NCBI RefSeq assembly: GCF_008704535.1
Contig: NZ_CP023701.1
Coordinates: forward strand, 4,342,501 to 4,406,500
Direction of reading: 5' to 3'
Length of the DNA: 64,000 bases
Source of the DNA: Streptomyces subrutilus
GTDB taxonomy: Bacteria; Actinomycetota; Actinomycetes; Streptomycetales; Streptomycetaceae
This document shows, piece after piece, positions 43,064-51,980 of the stretch. Below the pieces are notes generated by a model that was given only the letters and a program-made list of their open reading frames with translations, did not search any database and was not told the origin of the DNA. Position 1 is the first letter of the stretch; every line of letters begins with the position of its first letter. The translations under genes were made by a program, and so were the position numbers.

Positions 43064-43798
43064 TCAGTGCGCGGCCGCGCGGGCCATCGCACCCGTCCGG
43101 CGCGGCTGCAGCGGGACGCTGCTCGCCGTGGCACGGGCCGGCGGTGCCGGTGCGCGGTCGCGGCGCGGCTGTGCGGCCACACCGTTCTGGACGTCCATCA
43201 CGGCGTGCGCCACCAGTCCGCCCATGGGGTCGTGCCGGATCAGGTCCCGTAGCCGGGACCTGGACGAACGCCCCTCGTTGCCGGGGTACAGGTGCTTGCC
43301 GAGTCCGACCGCGTGGGCCAGTGCGGCAAGCGCCGCGGTCCGCGGGTCCGGCGGTACGCCGGTGCGGATCGCCGTATCGAGCCGGGTACGGATCTCCCGG
43401 CTGATGGCCGTGTCCGTCGCCTGGTAGCGAGTTGTCGGCAACACCCCGCACATCTGGCCCGCGACGGCATGGACCATGCCGCAACGCTCCAGGTGAGCGA
43501 GGTAAATCTGGCGGAGCCCCAACCGGGGTCCGCCAATCCAGTGGACGGCCCGTACCGGGCTGCCGCGCCTGCGCAGCAGTTCCAGTGCGGAGTCCAGAGT
43601 CGGATCTCCTGTCGGCCGTGGCATCACCACGGCGATACGATCCCCGTCAGGGGCTATCCGTCCTGCCAGAGCCAGCTCCACTAGCTGTGCCCCGGCCAGG
43701 CCGAGGTCGAGCGACTGCGGCTGCGCCGTGGTACCCGTGGCCGGGTCCAAGGCGAGCAGCAGAAGCTCCTCCGGAATTGTTCTGCGGCTCCTGCCCAT
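43064..43798 (-). CDS. GPP34 (GOLPH3/VPS74-like) family protein
   Basis: The 244-residue protein shows the GPP34 pattern: TIPEELLLLALDPATGT at the N-terminus, GLAGAQLVELALAGRI, then ELLRRRGSPVRAVHWI and the later helical part. Family members in eukaryotes bind phosphoinositides at the Golgi; Streptomyces has many copies of unknown function. ATG 43798 has GGAGG five bases upstream. The C-terminal 40 residues are Pro/Arg/Ala-rich. Confidence 0.88.
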   Translation of the reverse strand: MGRSRRTIPEELLLLALDPATGTTAQPQSLDLGLAGAQLVELALAGRIAPDGDRIAVVMPRPTGDPTLDSALELLRRRGSPVRAVHWIGGPRLGLRQIYLAHLERCGMVHAVAGQMCGVLPTTRYQATDTAISREIRTRLDTAIRTGVPPDPRTAALAALAHAVGLGKHLYPGNEGRSSRSRLRDLIRHDPMGGLVAHAVMDVQNGVAAQPRRDRAPAPPARATASSVPLQPRRTGAMARAAAH

Positions 43799-43985
43799 CC
43801 ATGCCTCCCCGCGTGGATGAGTGACAGGGTGACGCCTCTCACATTCATCTGTCGAGAGCGCCTGACCGCTTTGCGGGGGAACTCGCAACTATGTCGTTCT
43901 CGTCTAGCACGGGGGCGATGCCCCCGAGACGGGACACTGTTAGACATTCGGACAGCCGGACGTGGCGGCGATCGAGGAGGAACTG

Positions 43986-46900
43986 GTGGCGGGCGAGTCC
44001 CCCGACAAGTCGGTAGATGCAGGAGCACCGGGGGCGGCGGAGTCCTCCGCGGAGCGTGACCCGAGGCTGTCGGTCTTCCGACCCAGGAACCCCGCGGAAC
44101 CCACCGACCCCGCCGGGCGCCCCGAAGGCCCCGAACGCCCCGAACGCCCCGACACCGCGCGGACCGCCGACGGCGCCGCCGGTGCCGAGGGAGCCGGGGC
44201 CGCCGGCGAGCGTGCGCAGGCTGCCGACCGCGCTGGTGCTGCCGGGCGGACCGGCGCTGCCGAGCGCTCCGGCGCTGCCGAGCGGGCCGGGCGTGCCGGG
44301 GGCGGCGCCGCCGGGCGCCCTGAGGGTGCCGACGCTGGCGGGGCCGAGGGCGCCGGACGTGGCGTCGACGCCGCGGACCGCTCCGGCGCCGCGGACCGCT
44401 CCGGCGCTGCCGAGCGGACCGGGCACCCTGAGGACGCCGCTGCTGGTGACGCCGACCGTGCGGACCGTGCCGGGGCCGCCGGGGCCGCCGGGGCCGCCAA
44501 CGGGCGTGCGCGGGGTGGCGACCGCTCCGGCGCTGCCGGGCGCGCCGAGAGCGGCGCCGGGCGTGCTGCGGGTGTCGGCACCGGCGGTGCCCAGGGCGCC
44601 GACCGTGACGGCGCTGCCGGTCGGACCGGGGGCGCCGACCGGGCCCAGGGCGCCGGCGGTGCCGAGGGCGACGATCCACTGAGGGAGGCGGTGGCGGCCT
44701 GGGTGGCCACGGCGGACCCGGCGACCCCTGACGACGCTGCTCCGGACAACGCGGCCCCGAAGGGCGGGCGTTCGGACGCGACCGCTCCCGCTGCCGGTGC
44801 GGCGCCCGCGACGCGCGGCGACGCGGGCGCGGCTGCTGCCGCCGAGGCTCCGGACGCGACTGCCGTCCGGCGCCCCGGTACGGGTTCCGGTAAGGATTCC
44901 GGTACGGCGTCTCGGGAAGGTTCCGCTTCTGCCTCCGATTCCGCTCTCCCGTCCGGCTCCGGCCGCGCCACCGCGGGCCCGGCGGAGTCCGCTCCGGGCA
45001 CCGGCAAGCGGCCCGGCGCTGCCGAGGCCTCGGCCCCCGCCGTACCGAAGGTCGCCGACGAACCGGCCCCGTCCACCGGCAAGAAGCCCGCTCCCGGCAC
45101 CGCTCCCGGCACCGCTCCCGGCACCGGCACCGGCACCGGCACCGGCTCGGGCGACAGCGACCGCACGGCCGTCTTCCGCACGGTGAAGCCCTCCGGTCCG
45201 GCTTCCGGTCCGGCTTCCGGTCCGGGTTCCGTTTCGGGCTCTGGTTCCGGTTCCGCCGGCGAGCGGTCCGGTGCCGCCGACGACGGTGAGCGCACCGCCG
45301 TCTTCCGGACGCAGAAGCCCGCCGCGAACGCGCCGCACACTCCCATCGACTTCTTCCGCCCGGCCAAACCGGTCACCGGCAAGCCCGCGACCCCCGCCGG
45401 CCCCGCCGGGTCCGACGCTCCGGCCGACAGCGAGCGCACCGCCGTCTTCCGTGCGGTCAAGCCGCCCACCGCGCCGACCGACCGCACCGACACCGGCTCC
45501 GCTTCCGGTTCCGGTTCCGGTTCCGCCCCGGCCGTCGACGACGGGCCCGCCGACAGCGAGAGCACCGCCGTGTTCCGCGTCGTGAAGCCCGCTGCCACGG
45601 GTGCCGGGCGGGTCGCGCCGCCGAAGGCCAGCACTTTCGTACCGCTGCGCACGGACGACACCCCGACCCCCTCGGCCCAGGCCCGCCCCCAAGCACCGGC
45701 CCCGGCCGACACCCGGCCCCGCAGCACGGCCGAGTCGCCCGAGCGGACCACGCAGCAGCCGCTGCCGCCCAGGCCGCCGCTCGACATGCTGGCGGACCTC
45801 ACCAACAACCCGCCCCCGCCGCCGAGCCCGATGCGCACCGCCGTGCGACGGTTCAAGATCTACTTCCCGCTCGCGGTGCTCCTGGCGATCATCCTGGCCG
45901 TGGTCCAGCTCGTGCGGCCGCTGCCCGAGCCGAAGCTCGCGATGACCGCGAAGACCTCGTACACCTTCGACGGCGCGAAGCCCGAGCTGCCCTGGCCCGG
46001 CGAGGGGCAGGCCTACATGGCCGCCGCCGGACTCGGCACCCTCGGCCAGTCCGGCGAGCAGAAGCCGGTGCCGATCGCCAGCGTCACCAAGTCGATGACG
46101 GCCTACATCATCCTGCGCGACCACCCGATCAAGAAGGGGGAGAAGGGCGAGACGATCACCATCGACAAGACGGCCGAGACCGAGGGCAAGAAGAACAACT
46201 CGACCGACAACGAGTCCACCCTCGACACCGTCAAGGAGGGCGACAAGATCAGCGAGTACGACGCCATCGCCGCCCTCATGATCCCCTCGGCCAACAACAT
46301 CGCGCGGCTGCTCGCGCGGTGGGACTCCGGTTCCCAGGACGCGTTCGTCAAGAAGATGAACGACACCGCCAAGGAACTCGGCATGGCCAACACCACGTAC
46401 ACCGACCCCTCGGGCCTGGACGCGACCACGGTCAGCACCGCCGAGGACCAGGTCAAGCTGGGCCTGAAGCTGGTCGAGATCGAGACACTGCTCGACATCA
46501 CGAAGAAGCCCGGCTGGGTCGACCCGTCCGGCAAGAACTGGCGGAACTGGAACGGTCTCGTCCCGTACAACGACTCGCTCGGCATCAAGACCGGTACGAC
46601 GACGAAGGCCGGCGGAAACCTCCTCTTCGCCGCCCAGAAGAAGATCGGCAACACCAACCAGCTGATCGTCGGCGCGGTCCTCGGCCAGCACAAGCCGCCG
46701 ATCATCGACAGCGTCCTCGCCGCGAGCAAGCAGCTGATGATCGCCACCCAGAAGTCCCTCGCGGGCGCACCCGTCGTCAAGAAGGGCGATGTCGTGGGCT
46801 ACGTGGACGACGGGCTCGGCGGCCGGACCCCGGTCGTCGCGACCGCCGACGTCCAGGCGATCGGCTGGGCCGGCCTCACCGTCGGCATCAAGCTGTCGGA

Positions 46901-47057
46901 GGGCGAGGGCGGCAAGCTCCCGCAGACCGCGAAGGCCGGCACCGAGGTCGGCGTGCTGACCGTCGGCGAGGGCGCCAGCCAGGTCAAGGTGCCGGTCGCG
47001 CTGCAGGGCGACCTGGCCGCGCCGGGCTTCGCCAGCAAGCTGACGCGCGTCGGCTGA
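43986..47057 (+). CDS. D-alanyl-D-alanine carboxypeptidase with very long cytoplasmic tail
   Basis: The 1023-residue protein has about 620 disordered residues (Ala/Gly/Asp/Pro-rich), one transmembrane helix (about 624-646, IYFPLAVLLAIILAVVQLV) and an extracellular penicillin-binding carboxypeptidase domain. The domain has S699-x-x-K702 (SVTK), S768-A-N770 and K868-T-G. It trims the pentapeptides of peptidoglycan. The tail repeats the motif (E/D)(R/S)TAVFR-x-(V/Q)KP at T394, T437, T485 and T527, and DPRLSVFRP near its start. These resemble the phosphorylated ETTSVFR motif of GarA/OdhI. GTG 43986 is chosen because AGGAGG lies five bases upstream; an upstream GTG at 43962 has no ribosome site. 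Confidence 0.9.
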   Translation: MAGESPDKSVDAGAPGAAESSAERDPRLSVFRPRNPAEPTDPAGRPEGPERPERPDTARTADGAAGAEGAGAAGERAQAADRAGAAGRTGAAERSGAAERAGRAGGGAAGRPEGADAGGAEGAGRGVDAADRSGAADRSGAAERTGHPEDAAAGDADRADRAGAAGAAGAANGRARGGDRSGAAGRAESGAGRAAGVGTGGAQGADRDGAAGRTGGADRAQGAGGAEGDDPLREAVAAWVATADPATPDDAAPDNAAPKGGRSDATAPAAGAAPATRGDAGAAAAAEAPDATAVRRPGTGSGKDSGTASREGSASASDSALPSGSGRATAGPAESAPGTGKRPGAAEASAPAVPKVADEPAPSTGKKPAPGTAPGTAPGTGTGTGTGSGDSDRTAVFRTVKPSGPASGPASGPGSVSGSGSGSAGERSGAADDGERTAVFRTQKPAANAPHTPIDFFRPAKPVTGKPATPAGPAGSDAPADSERTAVFRAVKPPTAPTDRTDTGSASGSGSGSAPAVDDGPADSESTAVFRVVKPAATGAGRVAPPKASTFVPLRTDDTPTPSAQARPQAPAPADTRPRSTAESPERTTQQPLPPRPPLDMLADLTNNPPPPPSPMRTAVRRFKIYFPLAVLLAIILAVVQLVRPLPEPKLAMTAKTSYTFDGAKPELPWPGEGQAYMAAAGLGTLGQSGEQKPVPIASVTKSMTAYIILRDHPIKKGEKGETITIDKTAETEGKKNNSTDNESTLDTVKEGDKISEYDAIAALMIPSANNIARLLARWDSGSQDAFVKKMNDTAKELGMANTTYTDPSGLDATTVSTAEDQVKLGLKLVEIETLLDITKKPGWVDPSGKNWRNWNGLVPYNDSLGIKTGTTTKAGGNLLFAAQKKIGNTNQLIVGAVLGQHKPPIIDSVLAASKQLMIATQKSLAGAPVVKKGDVVGYVDDGLGGRTPVVATADVQAIGWAGLTVGIKLSEGEGGKLPQTAKAGTEVGVLTVGEGASQVKVPVALQGDLAAPGFASKLTRVG

Positions 47058-47077
47058 CGGCCGGTGCGAGCGTGGAA

Positions 47078-47107
47078 CCGGCGCCCCGGGCAACTCCGGG
47101 GCGCCGG
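47078..47107. terminator. 12-bp hairpin after carboxypeptidase gene
   Basis: CCGGCGCCCCGG (47078-47089) pairs with CCGGGGCGCCGG (47096-47107) around a 6-base loop, 21 bases beyond the stop. Confidence 0.65.
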
Positions 47108-47220
47108 GGCGCGTCCTTCGATCCGGGCGGCGCGCCCTTCGGACCGGACCGCGTGCGCGGATGCGGGCACGCGTCCGCGTCCGGGTGCGGGTGTGGACTC
47201 AGGTGTTGGGGAGTGCGGCA

Positions 47221-49137
47221 GTGACCACCGCTGAGCAGCAGGGACGCAGTCAGGCCGGGCCCCCGTCGGACTCCGCCGCCGACGGGGCGCGGGCCGCGGC
47301 GCCCGCGGCCCCGGACCCCGGCATAGGCCGCGCGGGCGCCGGGCGCGCGGGCCGCGCGGGCCGCCGCGTCCTCGACCGGGCGCGCCGGCACCCGGTGGCC
47401 GTGGCCACCGTGCTCGCCGGAGCGCTGCACGTCCTGTGGTTCTTCAGCTTCGCCAACAGCGGCGGCGACCTCGCCGCGCAGGACGCCTGGGCCGAGTTCG
47501 TCGGCCGGCATCCCGACTCGGCGTACAACCTCGCCTGGTACGGCGGGATGCACCCGGTCTCGTACAGCGTGGTCTCGCCGTACCTCATGCACGTGCTCGG
47601 CGTGCGCACCACCATGATGGTCGCGGGCACCGTCTCGGCCGCGCTGCTCGCGCTGGTCCTGACCCGCTGCCGCGGCGCCGTCCGCGAGCCCCTGTGGCCC
47701 GCCCTCGCCGGCGTGTACGGGCTGTTCTGCAACGCCCTGTCGGGCCGGGTCACCTTCGGGCTCGGGGTGATGTTCGCGCTCGGCGCGGTCGCCGCCGTGT
47801 TCTGCTGGCCCCGCAAGTGGTCGCGGCGCCGCTGGGCGAAGGCGGCCGTGGCGGCCCCGCTGGCCGGCCTCGCCACCGCCTCCAGCCCCGTCGCCGGACT
47901 GTTCCTCGGGGTGGTGGCGGCCGCACTGTTCCTGACCCGGCGGCGCCCGGGCGCGTACGCGCTGGGGCTCGCGCCGGTCGCGGTGGTCGGGCTGTCGGCG
48001 TGGCTGTTCCCGTTCTCCGGGACGCAGCCGATGCGGCTGGGCTCGGCCTGGCTGCCGTTCTTCTTCGCGCTGCTGATCCTCTTCCTGGTGCCGAAGGGCT
48101 GGAAGACCGTCCGCGTCGCCTCCGCCGTCTACGCCCTGGGCACCTTCGTGACCTGGGCGGTCGACTCGCAGGTCGGCTCGAACGTGACCCGGCTGGTCAT
48201 GCTGTTCGGCGGCGCCGTGCTGCTCGCCGCGCTCCCGTACCGCGTGCCGCGGACCAGGCCCTGGTACGCGGTGCTGCTGGCCTTCGCCGGGATCACCGTC
48301 TGGATCACCACCAACAGCGTCACCGACATCATCCGCACCACCCCGCTGGCGGCCTGGAACCGGGAGCTGGCCCCGCTCGTCGACCAGCTGCAGAAGGCGG
48401 GCGCGGACCGCGGCCGGGTCGAGGTGGTCCCGGCGAGCAGCCACCGCGAGTCCTCCGCCTTCCCCTCGTACGTGAACCTCGCGCGCGGCTGGAACCGGCA
48501 GGCCGACCTGGAGCGCAACCCGCTCTTCTACGACGACACGCTCACCGCCGACACCTACCGCGACTGGCTGGACCGCTGGGCCGTGCACTACGTGGTGCTG
48601 CCCGCCGACAAACCCGACGAGGGCGGCCGGGACGAGGCGAAGCTGGTGCGCGAGAGCGACCTGCCCTACCTCCAGCAGGTGTGGGGTGACGCGAACTGGC
48701 AGCTCTTCAAGGTGCAGGACCCGACGGACCTGGTGGCCGGCCCGGCCACGGTGGTGCGGGCCGGCGCCGACCAGCTGGTCGTGAACGTACGGCGGGCCGG
48801 CCGGGTGCTGGTGCGCATCCCGCACTCGCCCTGGCTGGGCCTGGTGGACGGGGCCGGCAAGCCGGTGGAGCCGCCGCAGGAGACCTTCGCGTCGAAGGCG
48901 CGCTCGGGCGGCGAGGGCGGCAGCACGCTGCCGAAGGAGTACGCGAACACGGCCGGCTGCCTGTTCAAGGCGGCTCCCGACGCCTCGGGCGACGTGTGGA
49001 CCGAGCTGCTGGCACCGGGCCCGGGGGAGTACCGGGTGGCGGCGAAGTACCAGCTGCCGCGGGGGACGCCCTGCCCGGAGGAACTGGTGCAGCCCAAGCT
49101 GGGGACCCCGGTGTTCCCGGACCCGGTACGGCCGTGA
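47221..49137 (+). CDS. Polytopic membrane protein with soluble C-terminal domain
   Basis: The 638-residue protein has a polar N-terminus (about 1-60), some ten hydrophobic helices up to about 370 (VATVLAGALHVLWFFSF and GVYGLFCNALSGRVTFGLGV among them) and a soluble C-terminal part of about 250 residues. The latter includes YVNLARGWNRQADLERNPLF and WAVHYVVLPADKPDEG. The layout resembles GT-C glycosyltransferases or lipid-linked sugar enzymes, but I see no decisive motif and assign no function. GTG 47221 has GGGGAG seven bases upstream. It follows the carboxypeptidase gene in the same direction after a terminator, which hints at an envelope role. Confidence 0.8.
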   Translation: MTTAEQQGRSQAGPPSDSAADGARAAAPAAPDPGIGRAGAGRAGRAGRRVLDRARRHPVAVATVLAGALHVLWFFSFANSGGDLAAQDAWAEFVGRHPDSAYNLAWYGGMHPVSYSVVSPYLMHVLGVRTTMMVAGTVSAALLALVLTRCRGAVREPLWPALAGVYGLFCNALSGRVTFGLGVMFALGAVAAVFCWPRKWSRRRWAKAAVAAPLAGLATASSPVAGLFLGVVAAALFLTRRRPGAYALGLAPVAVVGLSAWLFPFSGTQPMRLGSAWLPFFFALLILFLVPKGWKTVRVASAVYALGTFVTWAVDSQVGSNVTRLVMLFGGAVLLAALPYRVPRTRPWYAVLLAFAGITVWITTNSVTDIIRTTPLAAWNRELAPLVDQLQKAGADRGRVEVVPASSHRESSAFPSYVNLARGWNRQADLERNPLFYDDTLTADTYRDWLDRWAVHYVVLPADKPDEGGRDEAKLVRESDLPYLQQVWGDANWQLFKVQDPTDLVAGPATVVRAGADQLVVNVRRAGRVLVRIPHSPWLGLVDGAGKPVEPPQETFASKARSGGEGGSTLPKEYANTAGCLFKAAPDASGDVWTELLAPGPGEYRVAAKYQLPRGTPCPEELVQPKLGTPVFPDPVRP

Positions 49138-49250
49138 CCCGCGTGCGCCGGTCCGGAATTCTTTACGTCCGGTCCGGGTGCGTCGGCCCGTTTATGTGCA
49201 TACGATCCGAGTAGTCCGATTGGGTGCTTCCCTAGGGAGTTGACGACGGG

Positions 49251-49454
49251 ATGAGCAAAGAGCAGAAGCACGACGTCCAGGCCGCCATGGCGAAGGCGCA
49301 GGACCCGGCGCAGGTGCCCCGTGCGCAGGGCCACGGGTTCGAAGGCCCGGTACGGAGCAAGGTCAAGGGCGGCGCCCACACGAAGGCCGACCTCAAGCGG
49401 GCCGGCACGCCGCAGGGCGACCGCATCGGCGAGCGCAGCCGCGGCCTGAGCTGA
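49251..49454 (+). CDS. Small hydrophilic protein of unknown function
   Basis: A 67-residue, strongly charged peptide (SKEQKHDVQAAMAKAQDPAQ at the start, SKVKGGAHTKADLKRAG in the middle) with no hydrophobic segment. Codon use fits a real gene. The ribosome site is weak (ACGGG). The upstream 110 bases are less GC-rich and contain CATACGAT, a possible -10. No family is recognised. Confidence 0.6.
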   Translation: MSKEQKHDVQAAMAKAQDPAQVPRAQGHGFEGPVRSKVKGGAHTKADLKRAGTPQGDRIGERSRGLS

Positions 49455-49511
49455 CGGCCACGGCCTGAACCGAAGGCCACGGCCTGAACCGACGGCCACG
49501 GTCTCAGCCGA
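49444..49511. repeat. 19-bp tandem repeat, about 3.5 copies
   Basis: Units GCCTGAGCTGACGGCCACG, GCCTGAACCGAAGGCCACG and GCCTGAACCGACGGCCACG, then a partial unit, starting at 49444, 49463, 49482 and 49501. The first covers the stop codon of the small gene. The unit is a likely slippage product; the rest of the stretch up to the sensor kinase gene shows nothing else I can identify. Confidence 0.7.
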
Positions 49512-49745
49512 CCCGGGGGCGGGAGCGAGCCGCCCCGTCCCGTACGCCGAGAACCGCGCGCCCGCGACCCGCACCCCTTAGGACCGTGAGCCCCGTGAAC
49601 CCCATGAGCCGGGACCTGGTGGTCCGCCCCGCACCTCCGCGCACTACGGTGATCTGACCGGCACGGGGGGTGCGGGGCGGCGCACGGCCGCGCGACCGCC
49701 TCCCCCGACCGTCCGCCCATCCACCGGCTCACGGAAACGGGACCC

Positions 49746-51032
49746 ATCATCCAGTCGCGACTGCCCGCCTGGACGGCCACGCTGACCTGGAAGGCCGCCG
49801 TCTTCATCACCCTCATGTGTTGCGGCCTGGCCGCCCTGCTGGGCGTCCTCGTGCACCGGGCCATGAACCACCAGACCGAGACCGCCGCCCGCGACAAGGC
49901 CCTGGCCCGGCTGGAGCGGACGATCGGCGCGTACGAGGCGGGCGCCCGCCTGCCCCGCGGCGAGGGCATCGACCCGGTGGGCCTGCCCCGGGAACTGCGC
50001 GAGAGCGCCGTCCGCGGCAAGCGCGCCACCGCCGTCGGCGAGCACCGCGGCCGGTCCGCGATGTGGGCCGCGGGGCCCGCCGCCGACGCGACCGCGATAG
50101 CCGTCGCCGTGGACTTCACCGCGGCCGAGCGGACCATCGCCGAGCTGGACCGGGCCATCCTCGGCTCCTCCGCCCTCGCCATCGGCCTCACCCTCCTCAT
50201 CGGCGCCTTCTCCGTCACCCGCGTCACCCGGCGGCTGCACCTGACCGCGCAGGTGGCGCGCCGGATCAGCGCGGGCGACCTCGACGCCCGCGTCGGCGAC
50301 CACGCCCGCAACAAGGACGAGGTCGCGGCCGTCTCCCGGGCCCTGGACACGATGGCCTGCACCCTCCAGCGCAAACTGGAGGCCGAGCAGCGCTTCACCG
50401 CCGACGTCGCCCACGAACTGCGCACCCCGCTGACCGGCCTGATCGCGGCCGCCGAACTGCTGCCGCCGGGCCGCCCCGCCGAGCTCGTCCGCGACCGGGT
50501 GCAGGCCATGCGGGCGCTCACCGAGGACCTCCTGGAGATATCCCGGCTCGACGCGCGCAGCGAGCGGGCCGAGCTGGACTCCCACGACCTGGCCGAGCTG
50601 GTGGCCCGCACCGTCCGTGCCTCGGGCACCTCCGCCGAACTGGTGGTGCTCGCGACGACGCGGCTGGAGACCGACCGGCGCAGGCTGGACCGGATCATCG
50701 GCAACCTCGTCGTCAACGCCCACAAGCACGGCGCCGAGCCGGTGACGGTCACGGTCGACGGCCGCGACCGGACGGTGACCGTCACCGACGCGGGGCCCGG
50801 CTATCCCGAGTACCTGCTCACCGACGGCCCGCAGCGGTTCCGTACGGAGGGCATGAACAAGGGCCACGGCCTGGGCCTGACCATCGCCGCGGGCCAGGCC
50901 CGCACCCTCGGCGCCACCCTGACCTTCCACCGGCGGCGGGGCGGCGGCGCCGAAGCCCGTATCAGACTCCCGGGCCCCCGCGGCCCGGCCGGACCACCAC
51001 CTCCGGGCACACCGGCTCCCCCGGCCCACTGA
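49746..51032 (+). CDS. Sensor histidine kinase lacking a conventional start codon
   Basis: The kinase has two membrane helices (first near 49780-49860, second around 50150-50220), a HAMP region, the H-box FTADVAHELRTPLTGL (His codon at 50412), an N-box NLVVNAHKHG and G-boxes DAGPG and GHGLGLTIA. It should autophosphorylate and signal to a response regulator. No regulator gene is adjacent. Homologous-looking sequence (RLPAWTATLTWKAAVFITLM) precedes the first ATG at 49815, yet no ATG, GTG or TTG exists in frame back to the stop at 49650. I place the start provisionally at ATC 49746; starting at ATG 49815 would shorten the first helix. Confidence 0.8.
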   Translation: MIQSRLPAWTATLTWKAAVFITLMCCGLAALLGVLVHRAMNHQTETAARDKALARLERTIGAYEAGARLPRGEGIDPVGLPRELRESAVRGKRATAVGEHRGRSAMWAAGPAADATAIAVAVDFTAAERTIAELDRAILGSSALAIGLTLLIGAFSVTRVTRRLHLTAQVARRISAGDLDARVGDHARNKDEVAAVSRALDTMACTLQRKLEAEQRFTADVAHELRTPLTGLIAAAELLPPGRPAELVRDRVQAMRALTEDLLEISRLDARSERAELDSHDLAELVARTVRASGTSAELVVLATTRLETDRRRLDRIIGNLVVNAHKHGAEPVTVTVDGRDRTVTVTDAGPGYPEYLLTDGPQRFRTEGMNKGHGLGLTIAAGQARTLGATLTFHRRRGGGAEARIRLPGPRGPAGPPPPGTPAPPAH

Positions 51033-51062
51033 ACCCACCGCCGCCACCCACCACGCAACGCA

Positions 51063-51096
51063 GAGGACCCCCGACCACAACGGGTCGGGGGTCCTC
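51063..51096. terminator. 14-bp perfect hairpin between kinase gene and tRNA
   Basis: GAGGACCCCCGACC (51063-51076) and GGTCGGGGGTCCTC (51083-51096) with a 6-base loop. It ends both the rightward kinase transcript and the leftward tRNA transcript. Confidence 0.8.
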
Positions 51097-51101
51097 GGAC
51101 G

Positions 51102-51174
51102 TGCCCTCGGCAGGATTCGAACCTGCGACACCGGCTTTAGGAGAGCCGTGCTCTATCCCCTGAGCTACGAAGGC
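51102..51174 (-). tRNA. tRNA-Arg (anticodon CCU)
   Basis: The reverse strand folds into a complete 73-base tRNA. Acceptor strand GCCTTCG pairs with CGAGGGC (one G-U) and the discriminator is A. The D-arm contains TAGCTCAGGGGATAGAGCA, the anticodon arm is CGGCT-CTCCTAA-AGCCG with anticodon CCT, and the T-arm is GCAGG-TTCGAAT-CCTGC. CCA is not encoded. It would read AGG codons, which are rare in this genome type. Confidence 0.95.
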
Positions 51175-51405
51175 GAGCGACGTCGGAGCCTGCGCGGGAC
51201 GTCGCCGCATCCTCCGCGGAGGAGTCCGGCTCGCCTCGGCAAGCGCCCCGGCCGCCCCAAGGGCAGCCGAGGGACAGCGTAGCGGATCAGGGGCGGGCTC
51301 CGCGGCTGGGTTCTCGGGGGGCCGCGGTCGGCCCGCCCGGTCAAGTCCGTCGCCACGCGGCGGGCTTCGGCGCACCACGGGGCAGCCCCCGCCCGCCCCG
51401 ACCCG

Positions 51406-51729
51406 TCAGGTGGTCTCGGTGTCGTAGAAGCAGAGGTGGTCCGCGATGGCGGCGACCTCGGGCTTCGGGTCCGGGTAGGCCCAGGCGATGTCCGCGCCGT
51501 CCGGCACGGACCAGTAGCGGGCGTCGCCCTTGAACGGGCAGTGGGTGCGGGTGTCGGACGGGGTGAGGAGCTCCGTGCGGACGTCCTGCGGGGGCAGGTA
51601 GTAGCGCACCGGGCAGCCCGTCTCCCGCAGGGCCAGGGCGCGGTCGCTCTCGGCGAGCAGCCGACCGTTGCGCACGACGCGCACGTGCAGGCCGGCCTGT
51701 TCGATGGTGATGTCGTGTCCACGTGTCAT
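51406..51729 (-). CDS. DUF427 protein
   Basis: The 107-residue protein has the DUF427 features: HVRVVRNGRLLAESDRALAL, RYYLPPQDV, THCPFKGDARYWSV and AWAYPDPKPEVAAIADHLCF. The function of the family is not established. ATG 51729 has a GAGGAA ribosome site. Confidence 0.9.
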   Translation of the reverse strand: MTRGHDITIEQAGLHVRVVRNGRLLAESDRALALRETGCPVRYYLPPQDVRTELLTPSDTRTHCPFKGDARYWSVPDGADIAWAYPDPKPEVAAIADHLCFYDTETT

Positions 51730-51980
51730 ACGTTCCTCAGCACCGCCGCCCGGCCCGTTCTTCCCGTGCCGCGCACCTGTCCCGCGAACGGGTCGACCGG
51801 CCGCCGTGACCGGGATGACCGGCTTGATCGTGCCGGGTTGCCGGGTTGCCGGGCGGCGAGGTGCCGGCGGGCCGCAGGCCGGGCTCCGGCGGGCCGAGCG
51901 ACCGGACCCGGGCCGGACCCGGGCCGGATTCGCCCCCCCCCGCGTCCTCCGGTTCCGCGTCCGGTTCCGCTCGTGCCGTC

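Noticed and set aside
43845..47093. Long leftward open frames across the carboxypeptidase gene
   Set aside because: Low-complexity translations caused by the repetitive GC-rich tail; the rightward frame has SxxK, SxN and KTG in order and a good ribosome site.
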